From the NCBI RefSeq assembly GCF_000425425.1, contig NZ_AUDK01000024.1, positions 1 through 64,000 on the forward strand: a stretch of 64,000 nt of DNA, written 5' to 3'. Positions within the stretch are counted from its first letter, which is position 1; every line of letters begins with the position of its first letter. The position numbers and the translations under genes are program-made. The notes beneath the pieces are model-generated. The model was not told the DNA's origin, searched no databases, and saw only the letters and a program-made list of their open reading frames with translations. The stretch is from Flavobacterium daejeonense DSM 17708 (lineage in GTDB: Bacteria; Bacteroidota; Bacteroidia; Flavobacteriales; Flavobacteriaceae). This document shows positions 17,257 through 26,867 of the stretch, piece after piece.

Positions 17257-18249
17257 TTAAATTTTAACATTTTCAAAAACAAACTCATGCTCTGGTTCTG
17301 TTCTAAACTTATTGAGCCAAGGTGAATACGTTTTTACCGAAATTGTTTTATGTTTTTTATCTACTTTAATAATTCGCAAATAACCAGAATCTGCTTTGCC
17401 TTCACCTTTTACATGCTTTTGATAATTAGCAAGCATCTGATAAACTTTATTACCCTTATCGCCTGTAGAAACAAGAGTTCCAACACCCGATTTTAAAACG
17501 TGTCCTGAAAACACAAACATGATATTTTTATATTTCTTGACCAATTTAGTCCAAATGTCACGACCATTATTAACAGCCTCACTACCAATATCTTTACCTA
17601 CACCATAGGCCTGTGGTTGCCAATAATCATCGCCATCATGTAACGTATTGTCTTCATACATATAGGCGTGCGTATTAATGATTATTTTATGATGTGGGTG
17701 ACTTTTAATTAAATTTTCTACCCAAACTAATGTTTTATTCCTAGGACCAAACTCTAAAGAAAATACCAACCAACGTTTACCAGCCAATTGATATTCACTA
17801 CAAGTATTGTCAATAGTTCCTTTAGGGAAAGTTTCAATTGCTTTAGAATTGTTAATATATTCAGATACCGGAAAAACAGTATTGGCTAATGTCGTGTTTC
17901 GGGTATCGGCAAATTTTCCTGATTTGCTACCCATGTCATGATTGCCAAGAGACAAATTATAAGGTACTTTTTTATTTAGTAAGGATAATCCCGATTTTGC
18001 AACTTCCCATTCTTCTTCGGAATTATTTTGAGTAATATCACCGACATGCAATGCAAATGAAAATCTTTTTTTATTATTAGCTATCCATTCCATTTGTGCT
18101 TTGTAAACCTCCGGAAATTCTTCCACTAAAGTTTGTGAATCCGGTATAACAACAAATTCAAAACTCTTTTGCGCTGATGCAATATAGCTTATCAAACAAA
18201 AAAGGCACAGCGCTATTATTTTTAATCTCTTTTTAAATTTTCTTTCCAT
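17257..18249 (-). CDS. Secreted calcineurin-like metallophosphoesterase
   Basis: The protein has 330 residues with a signal peptide ending near YIASAQ. The metal-binding motifs follow the expected order: VIPDSQ (D-x-Q where many family members have D-x-H), HVGDIT (GD), SLGNHD (GNHD), IINTHAY (H) and FVFSGHV (GH). The replacement of the first His by Gln is seen in some secreted subgroups. It should cleave phosphomonoesters or phosphodiesters in the periplasm. It sits 4 bp after the first GH144 gene, deep inside the operon, so a phosphate-bearing substituent of the glucan is a reasonable candidate. The exact substrate is not readable. Confidence 0.85.
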   Translation of the reverse strand: MERKFKKRLKIIALCLFCLISYIASAQKSFEFVVIPDSQTLVEEFPEVYKAQMEWIANNKKRFSFALHVGDITQNNSEEEWEVAKSGLSLLNKKVPYNLSLGNHDMGSKSGKFADTRNTTLANTVFPVSEYINNSKAIETFPKGTIDNTCSEYQLAGKRWLVFSLEFGPRNKTLVWVENLIKSHPHHKIIINTHAYMYEDNTLHDGDDYWQPQAYGVGKDIGSEAVNNGRDIWTKLVKKYKNIMFVFSGHVLKSGVGTLVSTGDKGNKVYQMLANYQKHVKGEGKADSGYLRIIKVDKKHKTISVKTYSPWLNKFRTEPEHEFVFENVKI

Positions 18250-18253
18250 TGTT

Positions 18254-19618
18254 TTAATAATTAAATCCCAGTTTATCTAATCCGTTTTGAACCTCTTCAT
18301 TTTGCATAAACAAATTCCAGAGCAAGCCCGTTCTGTAATTTTCAATCATAATAATTTGAGGGCCTTGGTCAATAGCCAGATATGTTTCGGTAACCCAATA
18401 ATTATAATGCGGACTAAACGCATCGTAAAATCCGGCCGGCCCAAGTAACTTGGCCTTATTTTGATACAAATAGTGCATTAGCTTTAAAGATTCACTTGGA
18501 GTATAAGGCATAGAACTAATTCCTGCGGTTGGCGAAATAACTCCTTTATCGTTTGAGGGACTATGAGCAGAATATCCTCTGCTACCATCGGAATTACGGG
18601 AATAACTTGCTGTTAATCCCCAACAATTTTCCCCATAATCAACATATTTCTTTGGATTTTCAATACAATACTGTCTGTTTATTTTAGTATGGTTTACAAC
18701 TAAATTCCAATAGTTTCCATATTTATCAGATACTTTTTTTGGGTTTAATCCTAAAAAAGAATAATGACTAAAGAACAAGGGACCACCATAGTTTGAACCA
18801 CCTGCATGATTGAGTATTAACTGAAGGCCATATTGGATTTTTGAAGATGTTATTGCTCCATTATTGGCCCAACCTTCATCATAAACCTGAGGAGTTATCG
18901 AAAAATCCGGAGAAGCAGCACCTAAAATATAAGCTATCATGGTTTCATTATAGCCTCTTAATTTTAAATTAATATCAAAACCATAATTTGGACTCCAGTG
19001 CCAGAATAAAGCATTTTGATTTTGCGTATACCATGTCCACTCAATTCCTTTCCAGAGCGTATCGGCCAATCCAGCTAAGCCCTGTTCATCAGTCGGGCCT
19101 CCTTTAAAATACTCCTTTACACAAATTAACCCCTGTGCTAAAAAGGCTGTTTCAACAAGGTCTCCTCCATTATCTTTTGTGCTAAAAGGGATAACCTTGG
19201 CAGTATCACCATCAATCCAATGGGGCCAAGCCCCATGAAACCTATCGGCAGATTGAAAAAATGACAGGATTTTATGTAAACGTGTAACGCCCTCAGCTCT
19301 GGTAATATATCCACGTTCAATACCTACTAAAATAGCCATTAAACCAAAGCCGGATCCTCCGGTAGTGACAACATTTTTATTTAAATTAGGATTATCAGGA
19401 TGAAAACGCTCACGAGCTGCACCTGAATTTGAATTTGCAAAATCCCAAAAATATTTAAAAGTCTCCTTTTGCACCAAATCTAACATTTCAGAATCAGTAA
19501 GCTTCTCAACAACAGGTTTGTTTGGTTCTGGCACATATGGCTCCTGATAACCCGGTCCATTATCTGAACTACAACTAACTAGTAGTAATGGGAAAACTAA
19601 TAAATATAATATTTTCAT
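18254..19618 (-). CDS. GH144-type endo-beta-1,2-glucanase lipoprotein (copy 1)
   Basis: The protein has 454 residues with a lipobox Cys16 (LLLVSC). The rest is one (alpha/alpha)6-barrel domain of the kind often labelled glucoamylase-family protein: KETFKYFWDFA, GGSGFGLMAILVGIERG, DRFHGAWPHWIDGDT, DNGGDLVETAFLAQGL, WHWSPNYGFDINLKLRGYNE, FSHYSFLG, and a final AIDQGPQIIMIENYRTGLLW. This family includes the characterised endo-beta-1,2-glucanase of Chitinophaga pinensis (GH144), which cuts beta-1,2-glucan to short sophoro-oligosaccharides. The next gene, 3 bp upstream, is a close paralogue. GH144 is the main evidence for the substrate of region A. Confidence 0.86.
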   Translation of the reverse strand: MKILYLLVFPLLLVSCSSDNGPGYQEPYVPEPNKPVVEKLTDSEMLDLVQKETFKYFWDFANSNSGAARERFHPDNPNLNKNVVTTGGSGFGLMAILVGIERGYITRAEGVTRLHKILSFFQSADRFHGAWPHWIDGDTAKVIPFSTKDNGGDLVETAFLAQGLICVKEYFKGGPTDEQGLAGLADTLWKGIEWTWYTQNQNALFWHWSPNYGFDINLKLRGYNETMIAYILGAASPDFSITPQVYDEGWANNGAITSSKIQYGLQLILNHAGGSNYGGPLFFSHYSFLGLNPKKVSDKYGNYWNLVVNHTKINRQYCIENPKKYVDYGENCWGLTASYSRNSDGSRGYSAHSPSNDKGVISPTAGISSMPYTPSESLKLMHYLYQNKAKLLGPAGFYDAFSPHYNYWVTETYLAIDQGPQIIMIENYRTGLLWNLFMQNEEVQNGLDKLGFNY

Positions 19619-19621
19619 TAT

Positions 19622-20989
19622 TTATGGTTTTGTTGCTATTGAAAAACTTAATTTTCTTAAACCTGCATTTACATCTTCATTCTTCATAAATAAATCCCAA
19701 AGCAGACCGGTTCTATAATTTTCTATCATAACAGGAATAGGTCCCTGATCTATTGCCAAGTATCGCGGTGTAATCCATTTGTATTCTAAACTAAAGGCAT
19801 CGTAAGGACCATATTTCCCGATTAAATCCTTATGGTTTTCATAAAGGTTTCTAAGCATTTTCATACTCGCTTCGGGAGTATAAGGAAATGACGATAATGC
19901 AGCTGTTGGAGCAATAACCCCTAAATCGTTTCCGGGTCTGTGCCCTGCATAACCTTTCATTGAATAACTAGATGTAAGCCCCCAAAGACTATCGCCGTAA
20001 CCTTTATAGTTTTTAGGATTTTCCTTAGCATATTCATAATGAATAATAGCATGATTTTGTGTTAGCTTCCAATAATCTGCATATTGATCTTTTAATCCCT
20101 TTGGATTTAACCCCAAGTAAGAATAATGTGCCCAGAATAATGGTCCAATTGCGGCATTATCGTATTGGTAATAATCTAAAACCAATGGTTTATTGTAAAG
20201 CAAATCTTTAGACATAATAGTTCCGTTTCTAGCCCAGCCTTTCTCATATACTGATTTAGAAATAGAATGGGTAGGCGATGCAGCAGCTAAAACGTACATG
20301 ATTAGACATTCGTTATACCCTCCAACAGCAAAATTCATCTCCCAGCCATAACTTGGTGACCAATGCCAATACAATACATCTTCACCCTTAGTGTACCAAT
20401 CCCATTCTACCGACTTCCAAAGTTTATCAATTTTAGAGACCAATAGTTGTTCGTCTCCATTCCCATTCTTAAAATATTCAGAAACCGTTAAAAGTCCCTG
20501 AACTAAAAAGGCAGTTTCTACTAGATCACCGCCATTATCCTTCTTACTAAAGGGTAATACTTTTCCTGTTTCTCCATTTAACCAATGTGGCCAGGCTCCA
20601 TGAAACCTATCTGCTCGTTCTAAAAAATCAACAATTTTAAGATAGCGCTTCAAGCCCTCCTGCTTTGTTATAAATCCGCGTTCTATTCCAACCAAAATAG
20701 CCATCAATCCAAAACCACTTCCACCAGTAGTTACGGTATTTTTAGGAGATGTATCATATACATCATCCATGTGTAATCGCTCTCTGGCCAATCCAGAATT
20801 AGGCTCTGCACCCTCCCAGAAATAGTTAAAGGTTTGACGCTGTATAGTATTTAATAATTTCTCGTCGGAAATTCTACTGCTATTTCGGTTATGTTCCTTA
20901 ATTAGAAAAGATTTCTCACTATTCTTACAGCTAAATAAAAGCATGAGTATAGCTGTAAGGGATACATACCTAAGTTTATGATATAACAT
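19622..20989 (-). CDS. GH144-type endo-beta-1,2-glucanase lipoprotein (copy 2)
   Basis: The protein has 455 residues with a lipobox Cys21 (LMLLFSC). Its motif order matches copy 1: RQTFNYFWEGAEP, GGSGFGLMAILVGIERG, DRFHGAWPHWLNGET, DNGGDLVETAFLVQGL, WHWSPSYGWEMNFAVGGYNE, and AIDQGPIPVMIENYRTGLLW at the end. The two copies are colinear over their whole length, so this is a tandem duplication with divergence. Both are anchored by lipid and neither shows a C-terminal sorting domain. One copy may act at the surface and one in the periplasm, or they may differ in cyclic versus linear glucan preference, which is inference. A 118-bp gap with two stem-loops separates it from the SusCD block. Confidence 0.86.
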   Translation of the reverse strand: MLYHKLRYVSLTAILMLLFSCKNSEKSFLIKEHNRNSSRISDEKLLNTIQRQTFNYFWEGAEPNSGLARERLHMDDVYDTSPKNTVTTGGSGFGLMAILVGIERGFITKQEGLKRYLKIVDFLERADRFHGAWPHWLNGETGKVLPFSKKDNGGDLVETAFLVQGLLTVSEYFKNGNGDEQLLVSKIDKLWKSVEWDWYTKGEDVLYWHWSPSYGWEMNFAVGGYNECLIMYVLAAASPTHSISKSVYEKGWARNGTIMSKDLLYNKPLVLDYYQYDNAAIGPLFWAHYSYLGLNPKGLKDQYADYWKLTQNHAIIHYEYAKENPKNYKGYGDSLWGLTSSYSMKGYAGHRPGNDLGVIAPTAALSSFPYTPEASMKMLRNLYENHKDLIGKYGPYDAFSLEYKWITPRYLAIDQGPIPVMIENYRTGLLWDLFMKNEDVNAGLRKLSFSIATKP

Positions 20990-21008
20990 TGTAAAAAGAT
21001 TTTTTTAA

Positions 21009-21036
21009 TTTAGCTGCATCCGAAAATGCAGCTAAA
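21009..21036. other. Intercistronic stem-loop in the SusCD-to-hydrolase gap
   Basis: TTTAGCTGCAT (21009-21019) pairs perfectly with ATGCAGCTAAA (21026-21036). On the minus transcript it is followed by A-rich sequence, not a U run. It is therefore more likely an mRNA-processing or stabilising hairpin than a full terminator. Confidence 0.5.
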
Positions 21037-21072
21037 CCATTATTAACCAAATAAATAAAATAAACATTCACC

Positions 21073-21113
21073 AATTAAAACTACAAACCGGAGTTAGGTT
21101 TATAGTTTTAATT
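21073..21113 (-). other. Long stem-loop over the stop of the LamG lipoprotein gene
   Basis: AATTAAAACTA (21073-21083) pairs with TAGTTTTAATT (21103-21113), and an inner AAACC/GGTTT stem extends it. It covers the stop codon of the LamG lipoprotein gene. With the next hairpin it probably lowers read-through into the hydrolases, so the SusCD-binding-protein block is expressed more strongly. Confidence 0.5.
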
Positions 21114-22220
21114 AGACCTGTTCATCACAGTTAGAATTTCAGCTTTAGAAAGTGCTCTGTTGTAGGTGCGAAGTTCATCCATAAGACCACCATCTGCTTT
21201 GTGATTCCATCCTGCAAAACGTGGTTCACCCGACATAATTGAAAGAATATCACAACCAGTCCAATCAATTGGCGCAGAAAGAGCAGCTTCTTTAACCAAT
21301 ACTCCATCTATATATACTGATGCTTTATTACTAGCAATACTAAATGCGATGAATCTCCATTTCCCATTATTGGTTTCGATATCGGCAGCGGCTCCTCCGT
21401 CAACCCATGTATCAGCTGTTCCATTTCCTACATTGAGTTTAATTCGTTGTTTTCCACTTGCATTCTCTCTGAATAATCTAAATCCATTTTTTCTATTATT
21501 CATAGCGTTTGGATTAGCTAAATCAGGTGGTCCAGCAACTAAAATACCTGCTCGGTCATCTCCCGCAAATACACCGGTTTTCACATTATACCAAAACGTA
21601 GCACTAAATTCATTACCCAAACCTAAATTACTGGTCGGAAAAGTTAAATAACTTCCTACTGCTCCAGCATAAGCAAATCCAAAATACCCTGCACTGGTAG
21701 TACTTGGTAATCCTACTACACTAGCATTAGTTTCACTAATTAACTCAATGTATGAACCATCAAAAAATGGCATATAGAATTTCTCGCCAGACATAATAGC
21801 TGAGTAAGTATTATCAACTTTAAAACTCATTGTCTTTGTAGTAAGTTTGCCATTAATATCTGTTGCAGCAATTGTTACACTATGATTACCTAACTGAAGA
21901 ACTCCTACAGATAATTTTTTAACAAACCTTCTGTAGTCAATAAAATCTTTGAATTCTACAGGAGTTTTTCCATCAACTAAAACACTCACTTTTGCGATTT
22001 CAATATCATCCGAAACCGTAAAATCAACGTCTAGATTTGTTTGTGTATCTGTAAAAGGGATCACAATATCTCCAGACGGATAACTAATATTAACTACCGG
22101 ACTTGCAGCATCTTCTCCAGGAGCTACTCTGGTAATTGGATCTATATTCTCGTTATCACAACTTACTAACAAAAATACTAGCAAAGTTGATAAACCAAAG
22201 TTTTTAAAAATATTTTTCAT
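21108..22220 (-). CDS. SusE/F-position surface glycan-binding lipoprotein with LamG-like domain
   Basis: The protein has 370 residues with a lipobox Cys21 (LLVSC). An Ig-like/cadherin-like domain (about 40-135, ending KTMSFKVDN) is followed by a concanavalin/LamG jelly roll (about 145-370) with LGNEFSATFWYNVKTG, GKWRFIAFSIASNKASVYIDG and GGLMDELRTYNRALSKAEI. No catalytic motif is seen. Its place 8 bp after susD and its domain make-up match the accessory surface glycan-binding proteins of SusCD systems. It likely captures beta-1,2-glucan chains for the SusCD complex. This is based on context, since the fold itself does not give the ligand. Confidence 0.8.
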   Translation of the reverse strand: MKNIFKNFGLSTLLVFLLVSCDNENIDPITRVAPGEDAASPVVNISYPSGDIVIPFTDTQTNLDVDFTVSDDIEIAKVSVLVDGKTPVEFKDFIDYRRFVKKLSVGVLQLGNHSVTIAATDINGKLTTKTMSFKVDNTYSAIMSGEKFYMPFFDGSYIELISETNASVVGLPSTTSAGYFGFAYAGAVGSYLTFPTSNLGLGNEFSATFWYNVKTGVFAGDDRAGILVAGPPDLANPNAMNNRKNGFRLFRENASGKQRIKLNVGNGTADTWVDGGAAADIETNNGKWRFIAFSIASNKASVYIDGVLVKEAALSAPIDWTGCDILSIMSGEPRFAGWNHKADGGLMDELRTYNRALSKAEILTVMNRSN

Positions 22221-22228
22221 AATCTTAA

Positions 22229-23761
22229 TTATTTTTTGTTTTGGTAATAAGCATTAAGGATATAGCTTTGATCCAATTGAGCTTGAGGATAAGGCAAATA
22301 TGCCTTATTCATATCAAATGTTCTACCATCGTAACTTAACTCATTTGTTTTCTTTAAACGAATCATATCGTTGTATCGGATTCCCCATTCCATGGCTAAT
22401 TCAGCAAATTTCTCATCCAATACATCTTCATTGGTTACACTAGATAATGCATTAAGGTTTGCTCTTTCTCTAACTTTATTTACAGCTTCAACTGCAGTTC
22501 CTGCAGTACCGGTAGCTCCTCTTGTTAAAGCTTCGGCATACATTAACAAAACTTCGGCATAACGGATTACTGTATAATTTTTATTTGTACCGTAAGAAGT
22601 TCTACCAGGAGTCAATTGGTTTGAAGGTAAATAATGTTTCCCACTGGCAAATAATGCTCGGGAATAATCTTTAATTACGTCTCCACTTCTTGTAGTATTT
22701 TTTACAAAAGCTGGCAAATTCGTATAACCTTCACTTTTTAATTCGTTAATTCCCCTATCGGTAAACAATACACTGGTTTCTAAGCGAATAGTCTCATTAC
22801 GGTCTAGCATAAACTTAATATATTTTTTACTAGGTTCATAAAAGCCCCATCCAGCACCTGCTCCTGCAACTGCCGGTGTCCAGGATTGTGGACCATAAAA
22901 TGCATATAGGTGTGAGATATTAAGACCTGAACCTTGTCCAAAATCAGAATATTGAATTTCCAAGATATTCTCATCATCCAATTTTCCAGGAATTTTAAAC
23001 AAATTATAAAAGTCATTAGACAGTTTAAACTTGTTTGATTTGATGATTTCTCCGGCAGCATCAGCCACAGCCTGATAATTCTCATTATCAAGATTTGCCA
23101 TTGCTTTTACGGTTAATCCAGTATATTTAGTTACTCCACCGCGCAAATCTGTTCTTTTATTTGGATGCATATCTACCAAATGTGGAATCGCTAAATCCAT
23201 TTCATCTGAAATCCATTGCATCAATTCATTCTTTGGCAATACTTTAATCTGTGTTTGATCGGTACTTTCAATTTTATATACGTCTCCAAAAACATGAGAT
23301 AACTCCAAAGTTATAAATCCACGCAATACTCTACATTCAGCTATATACTGATCAACCAATTCTGCTTTTACACCACCAGCTTTAAAGGCTTGTAACTGCT
23401 CCATTTGAGCTGTTATTTGCAATACATCCTGAAACCAAGTTTGCCAAAGGCTATTGTACATCCAAAAATTACTATCGTAAATATAATTATCAGTATCTGC
23501 AAATCCTTGTTGATCTCCTTTTCCTCCAGCGTTAACATCATCTCCACGTACAGCTAATAATGGAATTTGCTCCCAACCTACGTCCTGAAACTTTTGGTAA
23601 GCCCCGATAAGTGCTCCTAATGCAGCTTCTTGACTGGAATAATCCAGATCGTCTTGTACTACTACTAATTCTTGTTCTTCATCCAACTGGTCACTACAGT
23701 TTGTTAGCGAAAACATTGTCAGAACCATTAGCATTGATTTTACTATATATAATCTTTTCAT
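22229..23761 (-). CDS. SusD/RagB-family glycan-capture lipoprotein (region A)
   Basis: The protein has 510 residues with a lipobox Cys22 (LTNC). It shows the SusD layout: N-terminal TPR-like helices (QEAALGALIGAYQKFQ, ECRVLRGFITLELSHVFGDV), a central loop region with the glycan site, and the C-terminal VIRYAEVLLMYAEAL, AVNKVRERANL, FAELAMEWGIRYNDMIRLKK and LPYPQAQLDQS. SusD proteins cap the SusC barrel and deliver oligosaccharides. The gene lies 11 bp after susC. It differs strongly from the region B SusD, as expected for a different ligand. Confidence 0.94.
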   Translation of the reverse strand: MKRLYIVKSMLMVLTMFSLTNCSDQLDEEQELVVVQDDLDYSSQEAALGALIGAYQKFQDVGWEQIPLLAVRGDDVNAGGKGDQQGFADTDNYIYDSNFWMYNSLWQTWFQDVLQITAQMEQLQAFKAGGVKAELVDQYIAECRVLRGFITLELSHVFGDVYKIESTDQTQIKVLPKNELMQWISDEMDLAIPHLVDMHPNKRTDLRGGVTKYTGLTVKAMANLDNENYQAVADAAGEIIKSNKFKLSNDFYNLFKIPGKLDDENILEIQYSDFGQGSGLNISHLYAFYGPQSWTPAVAGAGAGWGFYEPSKKYIKFMLDRNETIRLETSVLFTDRGINELKSEGYTNLPAFVKNTTRSGDVIKDYSRALFASGKHYLPSNQLTPGRTSYGTNKNYTVIRYAEVLLMYAEALTRGATGTAGTAVEAVNKVRERANLNALSSVTNEDVLDEKFAELAMEWGIRYNDMIRLKKTNELSYDGRTFDMNKAYLPYPQAQLDQSYILNAYYQNKK

Positions 23762-23772
23762 AATTCTTTTTT

Positions 23773-26700
23773 TTAAAGTTTTACATTTACTCCTAATGAA
23801 ACTACTGATGGAGTTGGGTATGTTTGTAAGTCTACACCATCAAAACCAACTTCTGGGTTAAATCCGTTAAAGCTCTTTGCAAAAAGGAAAGGACGATCTG
23901 CTGTTAACGAAAAACGCATTTCTGGTAATCTCTTGTCTGTAATTGTATAGGTTAATTGTATATTTTGAACTCTAAAGAAATCGCCATCCTGCAACCAGAA
24001 TTTAGACATACGTTGGTTCCATAATTGTCTGTAACCTTCTGAGGAAGGGAATGTATTTGTTGTTCCTTCACCATGCCATCTGTTTACAGCAAGTTGAGCA
24101 TCAACATTTCTTCCTTGTGTTCTAATAACCTCCGCACGGTTTCGGTTAAGAATGACATTTCCACCCTGACCATAAAATGCAGTGGAAAGTCCCCAGTTTT
24201 TATAATTTACCCCGATACTTCCCCCGTAATAGTAAGTAGGGATAGGTGACCCTAAATACTTTCTGTCTTTCGCATCTAAAACATCATCACTATCATCTAA
24301 ATTTTTATACTTAAAGTAACCTGGCTTAATAACTGTTCCTTCATTAATAGCAGACTGAGCGACTGGATCAGCAGCGATTTCAGCATCGTTTTGATAAACT
24401 TTTTCAATATCCCATCCATAAAAAACATTAATTGGTTGTCCTACGACCAAGCGCTGTCTGAACTCTGCACTTCCACGATCTATATAAGGCTGTCCGGCCA
24501 AATCTGTAATTTTATTATCTATAGTACTAAAGTTACCTGATAGTGTATAATTGAAATCTTTTGAAATCTTTCCATTCCACGAAGCCTCAATCTCAATACC
24601 TTTATTACGAACACTACCTACATTCTGGAAGCTAACTTCAGTCCCTACTAAAGGGAATACAGCAATGGCTAAGTTCTTAGTATCTTTTACAAAATAATCA
24701 GCTTCCAATGATAATCTATTATCAAATAATTTTGAGCTTAATCCAAAATTTTTCTCCTCGGTAAACTCCCAATCTAAATTATCAGAGGCTAAAGTGAATT
24801 GAAAACCTGTAGTTAGAACATCACCAAATACTGTTGAAGTAGTTTCTGCACTTTGAGGAATACTTGCCGGCACAGCATCATTAGCTAATCTCCCCCAACC
24901 TGCTCTTAATTTAAAAAAGTTAATAAAATCAACATCCTTCATAAAAGATTCCTCTGAAATAACCCAACCTAAACCAAATGCAGGTAAATTGACATAGGTT
25001 TGGTCGTATTTGTTACTTCCTTCTGTTCTAAAAGTAGCATAGGCAAGATATCTGTCTTTGTATTTATATGCCAACCTTCCAAAATAAGAAAAACCATAAT
25101 TTCTAAAACCACCATCGGAAGATGTTCTACTATCAATAGAAGTATTACTTAAATACCATGTTTTTTCATTATTACGAACAAATGCTGGAGATTCCGAATC
25201 GAAATTTCCACTGGTTTCGAAATTTCTACCATAATTATCTCTAAAAGACATCCCGGCAATAGCAGTAACATCATGATCTCCAAACTGATTTGTGTAGGTT
25301 AACACGTTATCCCATAAATAATCTTCATTTACTGAATTAGATAATGATATTGAAGACTGATTAATAGTACGCTGAAAATTATCCGAAACGTAATAAGGCA
25401 ACAATACCGATCTACCATTGACAGCCTCGTAATTATATGCCAAACTTGTTTTAAAACTCAAATGCTCCGGCAATAATTTGAAATCTGCATAAAAATTAGC
25501 TGTTGTTCTTCTCTTTTCACTTCTTAGATTGGAATTATCTAATAAAGGAAAAGGATTTTGACTATCTCTATAACCAATTTCTCTTGCATCAGCATATGGT
25601 AATGGATCTGCATTTGTAAAATTAGAATCAAAAACAGGTAATATCGGTACGGCATAATAGGCTAATTGCCATGCCGATGCTTCGTCGTTATACTTTGTCG
25701 AATTACTAAAAAGCATATTACCCCCAACAGTTACCCAATCTCTAACTTTGGCATCAACTCTTGCTCTTAAATTAAAACGTTGATAACTATTTTTCATATT
25801 TAAAATACCTTCTTGAGAAAAGAAATTTCCTCCTACAGAATAGGCTACCTTCTCTGACCCTCCATTAATTTGAAGATCATGATTTGTAATAGGAGCTTCT
25901 TTTAGAACCTCTTTATACCAGTCAGTATTAACATTTGGTACATTAGGGTTCACTCTACTACGTCCAAAACGTTGCATAGCCTGATCAATACTTGCAATTT
26001 CTGAGGCAGATCCCGATTCTAAAGCAAAGGTTGTAAACTGCTCGGTATTAGCCATCTTTAATACATTAGACGCACGTTGAATACCATAATATGTTGAATA
26101 TTCAATATCAGTCTTTTTATTATAACCTCCTCCTTTAGTGGTGATTAACACCACTCCATTTGCTGCTCTAACCCCATAAATAGCAGAGGCAGAAGCATCT
26201 TTAAGAATAGAAATATCTTTAATTTCAGAGGCATTAAGGAAGTCAATGTTACTGTAGAACATACCGTCAACAACAAATAAAGGCGCTGAATTACCATAAA
26301 GAGAGTTAAGACCTCTAATGTTTATTTGTGGGGTTTCTCCCGGACTTCCAGAACTACTTACCTGTACTCCGGCAACCTGACCTTGAAACCCTTGAACAAT
26401 TTGAGCAGCCGGCGTTTTAGCAATCGCTTCAGGCTCAATTGTAGTGATAGCACTTGTCAAATCAGCTTTCTTTTGTGAACCATACCCTACTACTACAACT
26501 TCATCTAATGAGGACACGTCACTTTCTAATGACATTTTAATGATAGTTTGATTAGTAATGGTAACCGTTGAAGTTTTATATCCTATAAAACTAAATTCAA
26601 GGACTTCTCCTTTAGAAACAGCGATTGAATATTTACCGTCAAAATCGGTATTTACTCCACTGGAAGTTCCTTTAATAATAACATTAACCCCTGGTAAGGG

Positions 26701-26802
26701 CATATTATCTTCTGAGCTAGTGACAATTCCAGAAATATTTAATTTTTGAGAATATCCACTAAAAGATAATAGAAATAACAATAATAGAATTTTTGTTTTC
26801 AT
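23773..26802 (-). CDS. SusC/RagA-family TonB-dependent outer-membrane transporter (region A)
   Basis: The protein has 1009 residues. A signal peptide ends near SGYSQ, followed by a carboxypeptidase-regulatory-like domain (about 22-95: ISGIVTSSEDNMPLPGVN, FDGKYSI, LEFSFIGYKT). Then come the SusC motif EVVVVGYGSQKK, the plug (NIRGLNSL, PLFVVDGM, ASASAIYGVRAANGVVLITTKGG) and a 22-strand barrel region to the aromatic-poor end SLGVNVKL. It imports glucan oligomers using TonB energy. It is the first gene after a 225-bp regulatory gap that holds four TACGT-type repeats, and it heads the 17-gene minus-strand cluster. Confidence 0.95.
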   Translation of the reverse strand: MKTKILLLLFLLSFSGYSQKLNISGIVTSSEDNMPLPGVNVIIKGTSSGVNTDFDGKYSIAVSKGEVLEFSFIGYKTSTVTITNQTIIKMSLESDVSSLDEVVVVGYGSQKKADLTSAITTIEPEAIAKTPAAQIVQGFQGQVAGVQVSSSGSPGETPQINIRGLNSLYGNSAPLFVVDGMFYSNIDFLNASEIKDISILKDASASAIYGVRAANGVVLITTKGGGYNKKTDIEYSTYYGIQRASNVLKMANTEQFTTFALESGSASEIASIDQAMQRFGRSRVNPNVPNVNTDWYKEVLKEAPITNHDLQINGGSEKVAYSVGGNFFSQEGILNMKNSYQRFNLRARVDAKVRDWVTVGGNMLFSNSTKYNDEASAWQLAYYAVPILPVFDSNFTNADPLPYADAREIGYRDSQNPFPLLDNSNLRSEKRRTTANFYADFKLLPEHLSFKTSLAYNYEAVNGRSVLLPYYVSDNFQRTINQSSISLSNSVNEDYLWDNVLTYTNQFGDHDVTAIAGMSFRDNYGRNFETSGNFDSESPAFVRNNEKTWYLSNTSIDSRTSSDGGFRNYGFSYFGRLAYKYKDRYLAYATFRTEGSNKYDQTYVNLPAFGLGWVISEESFMKDVDFINFFKLRAGWGRLANDAVPASIPQSAETTSTVFGDVLTTGFQFTLASDNLDWEFTEEKNFGLSSKLFDNRLSLEADYFVKDTKNLAIAVFPLVGTEVSFQNVGSVRNKGIEIEASWNGKISKDFNYTLSGNFSTIDNKITDLAGQPYIDRGSAEFRQRLVVGQPINVFYGWDIEKVYQNDAEIAADPVAQSAINEGTVIKPGYFKYKNLDDSDDVLDAKDRKYLGSPIPTYYYGGSIGVNYKNWGLSTAFYGQGGNVILNRNRAEVIRTQGRNVDAQLAVNRWHGEGTTNTFPSSEGYRQLWNQRMSKFWLQDGDFFRVQNIQLTYTITDKRLPEMRFSLTADRPFLFAKSFNGFNPEVGFDGVDLQTYPTPSVVSLGVNVKL

Positions 26803-26867
26803 ATAACTTTTGGTTAATTAATAGTATGTGCAATTTACCCCCACCTAATAATACTTACCAAAAATTT

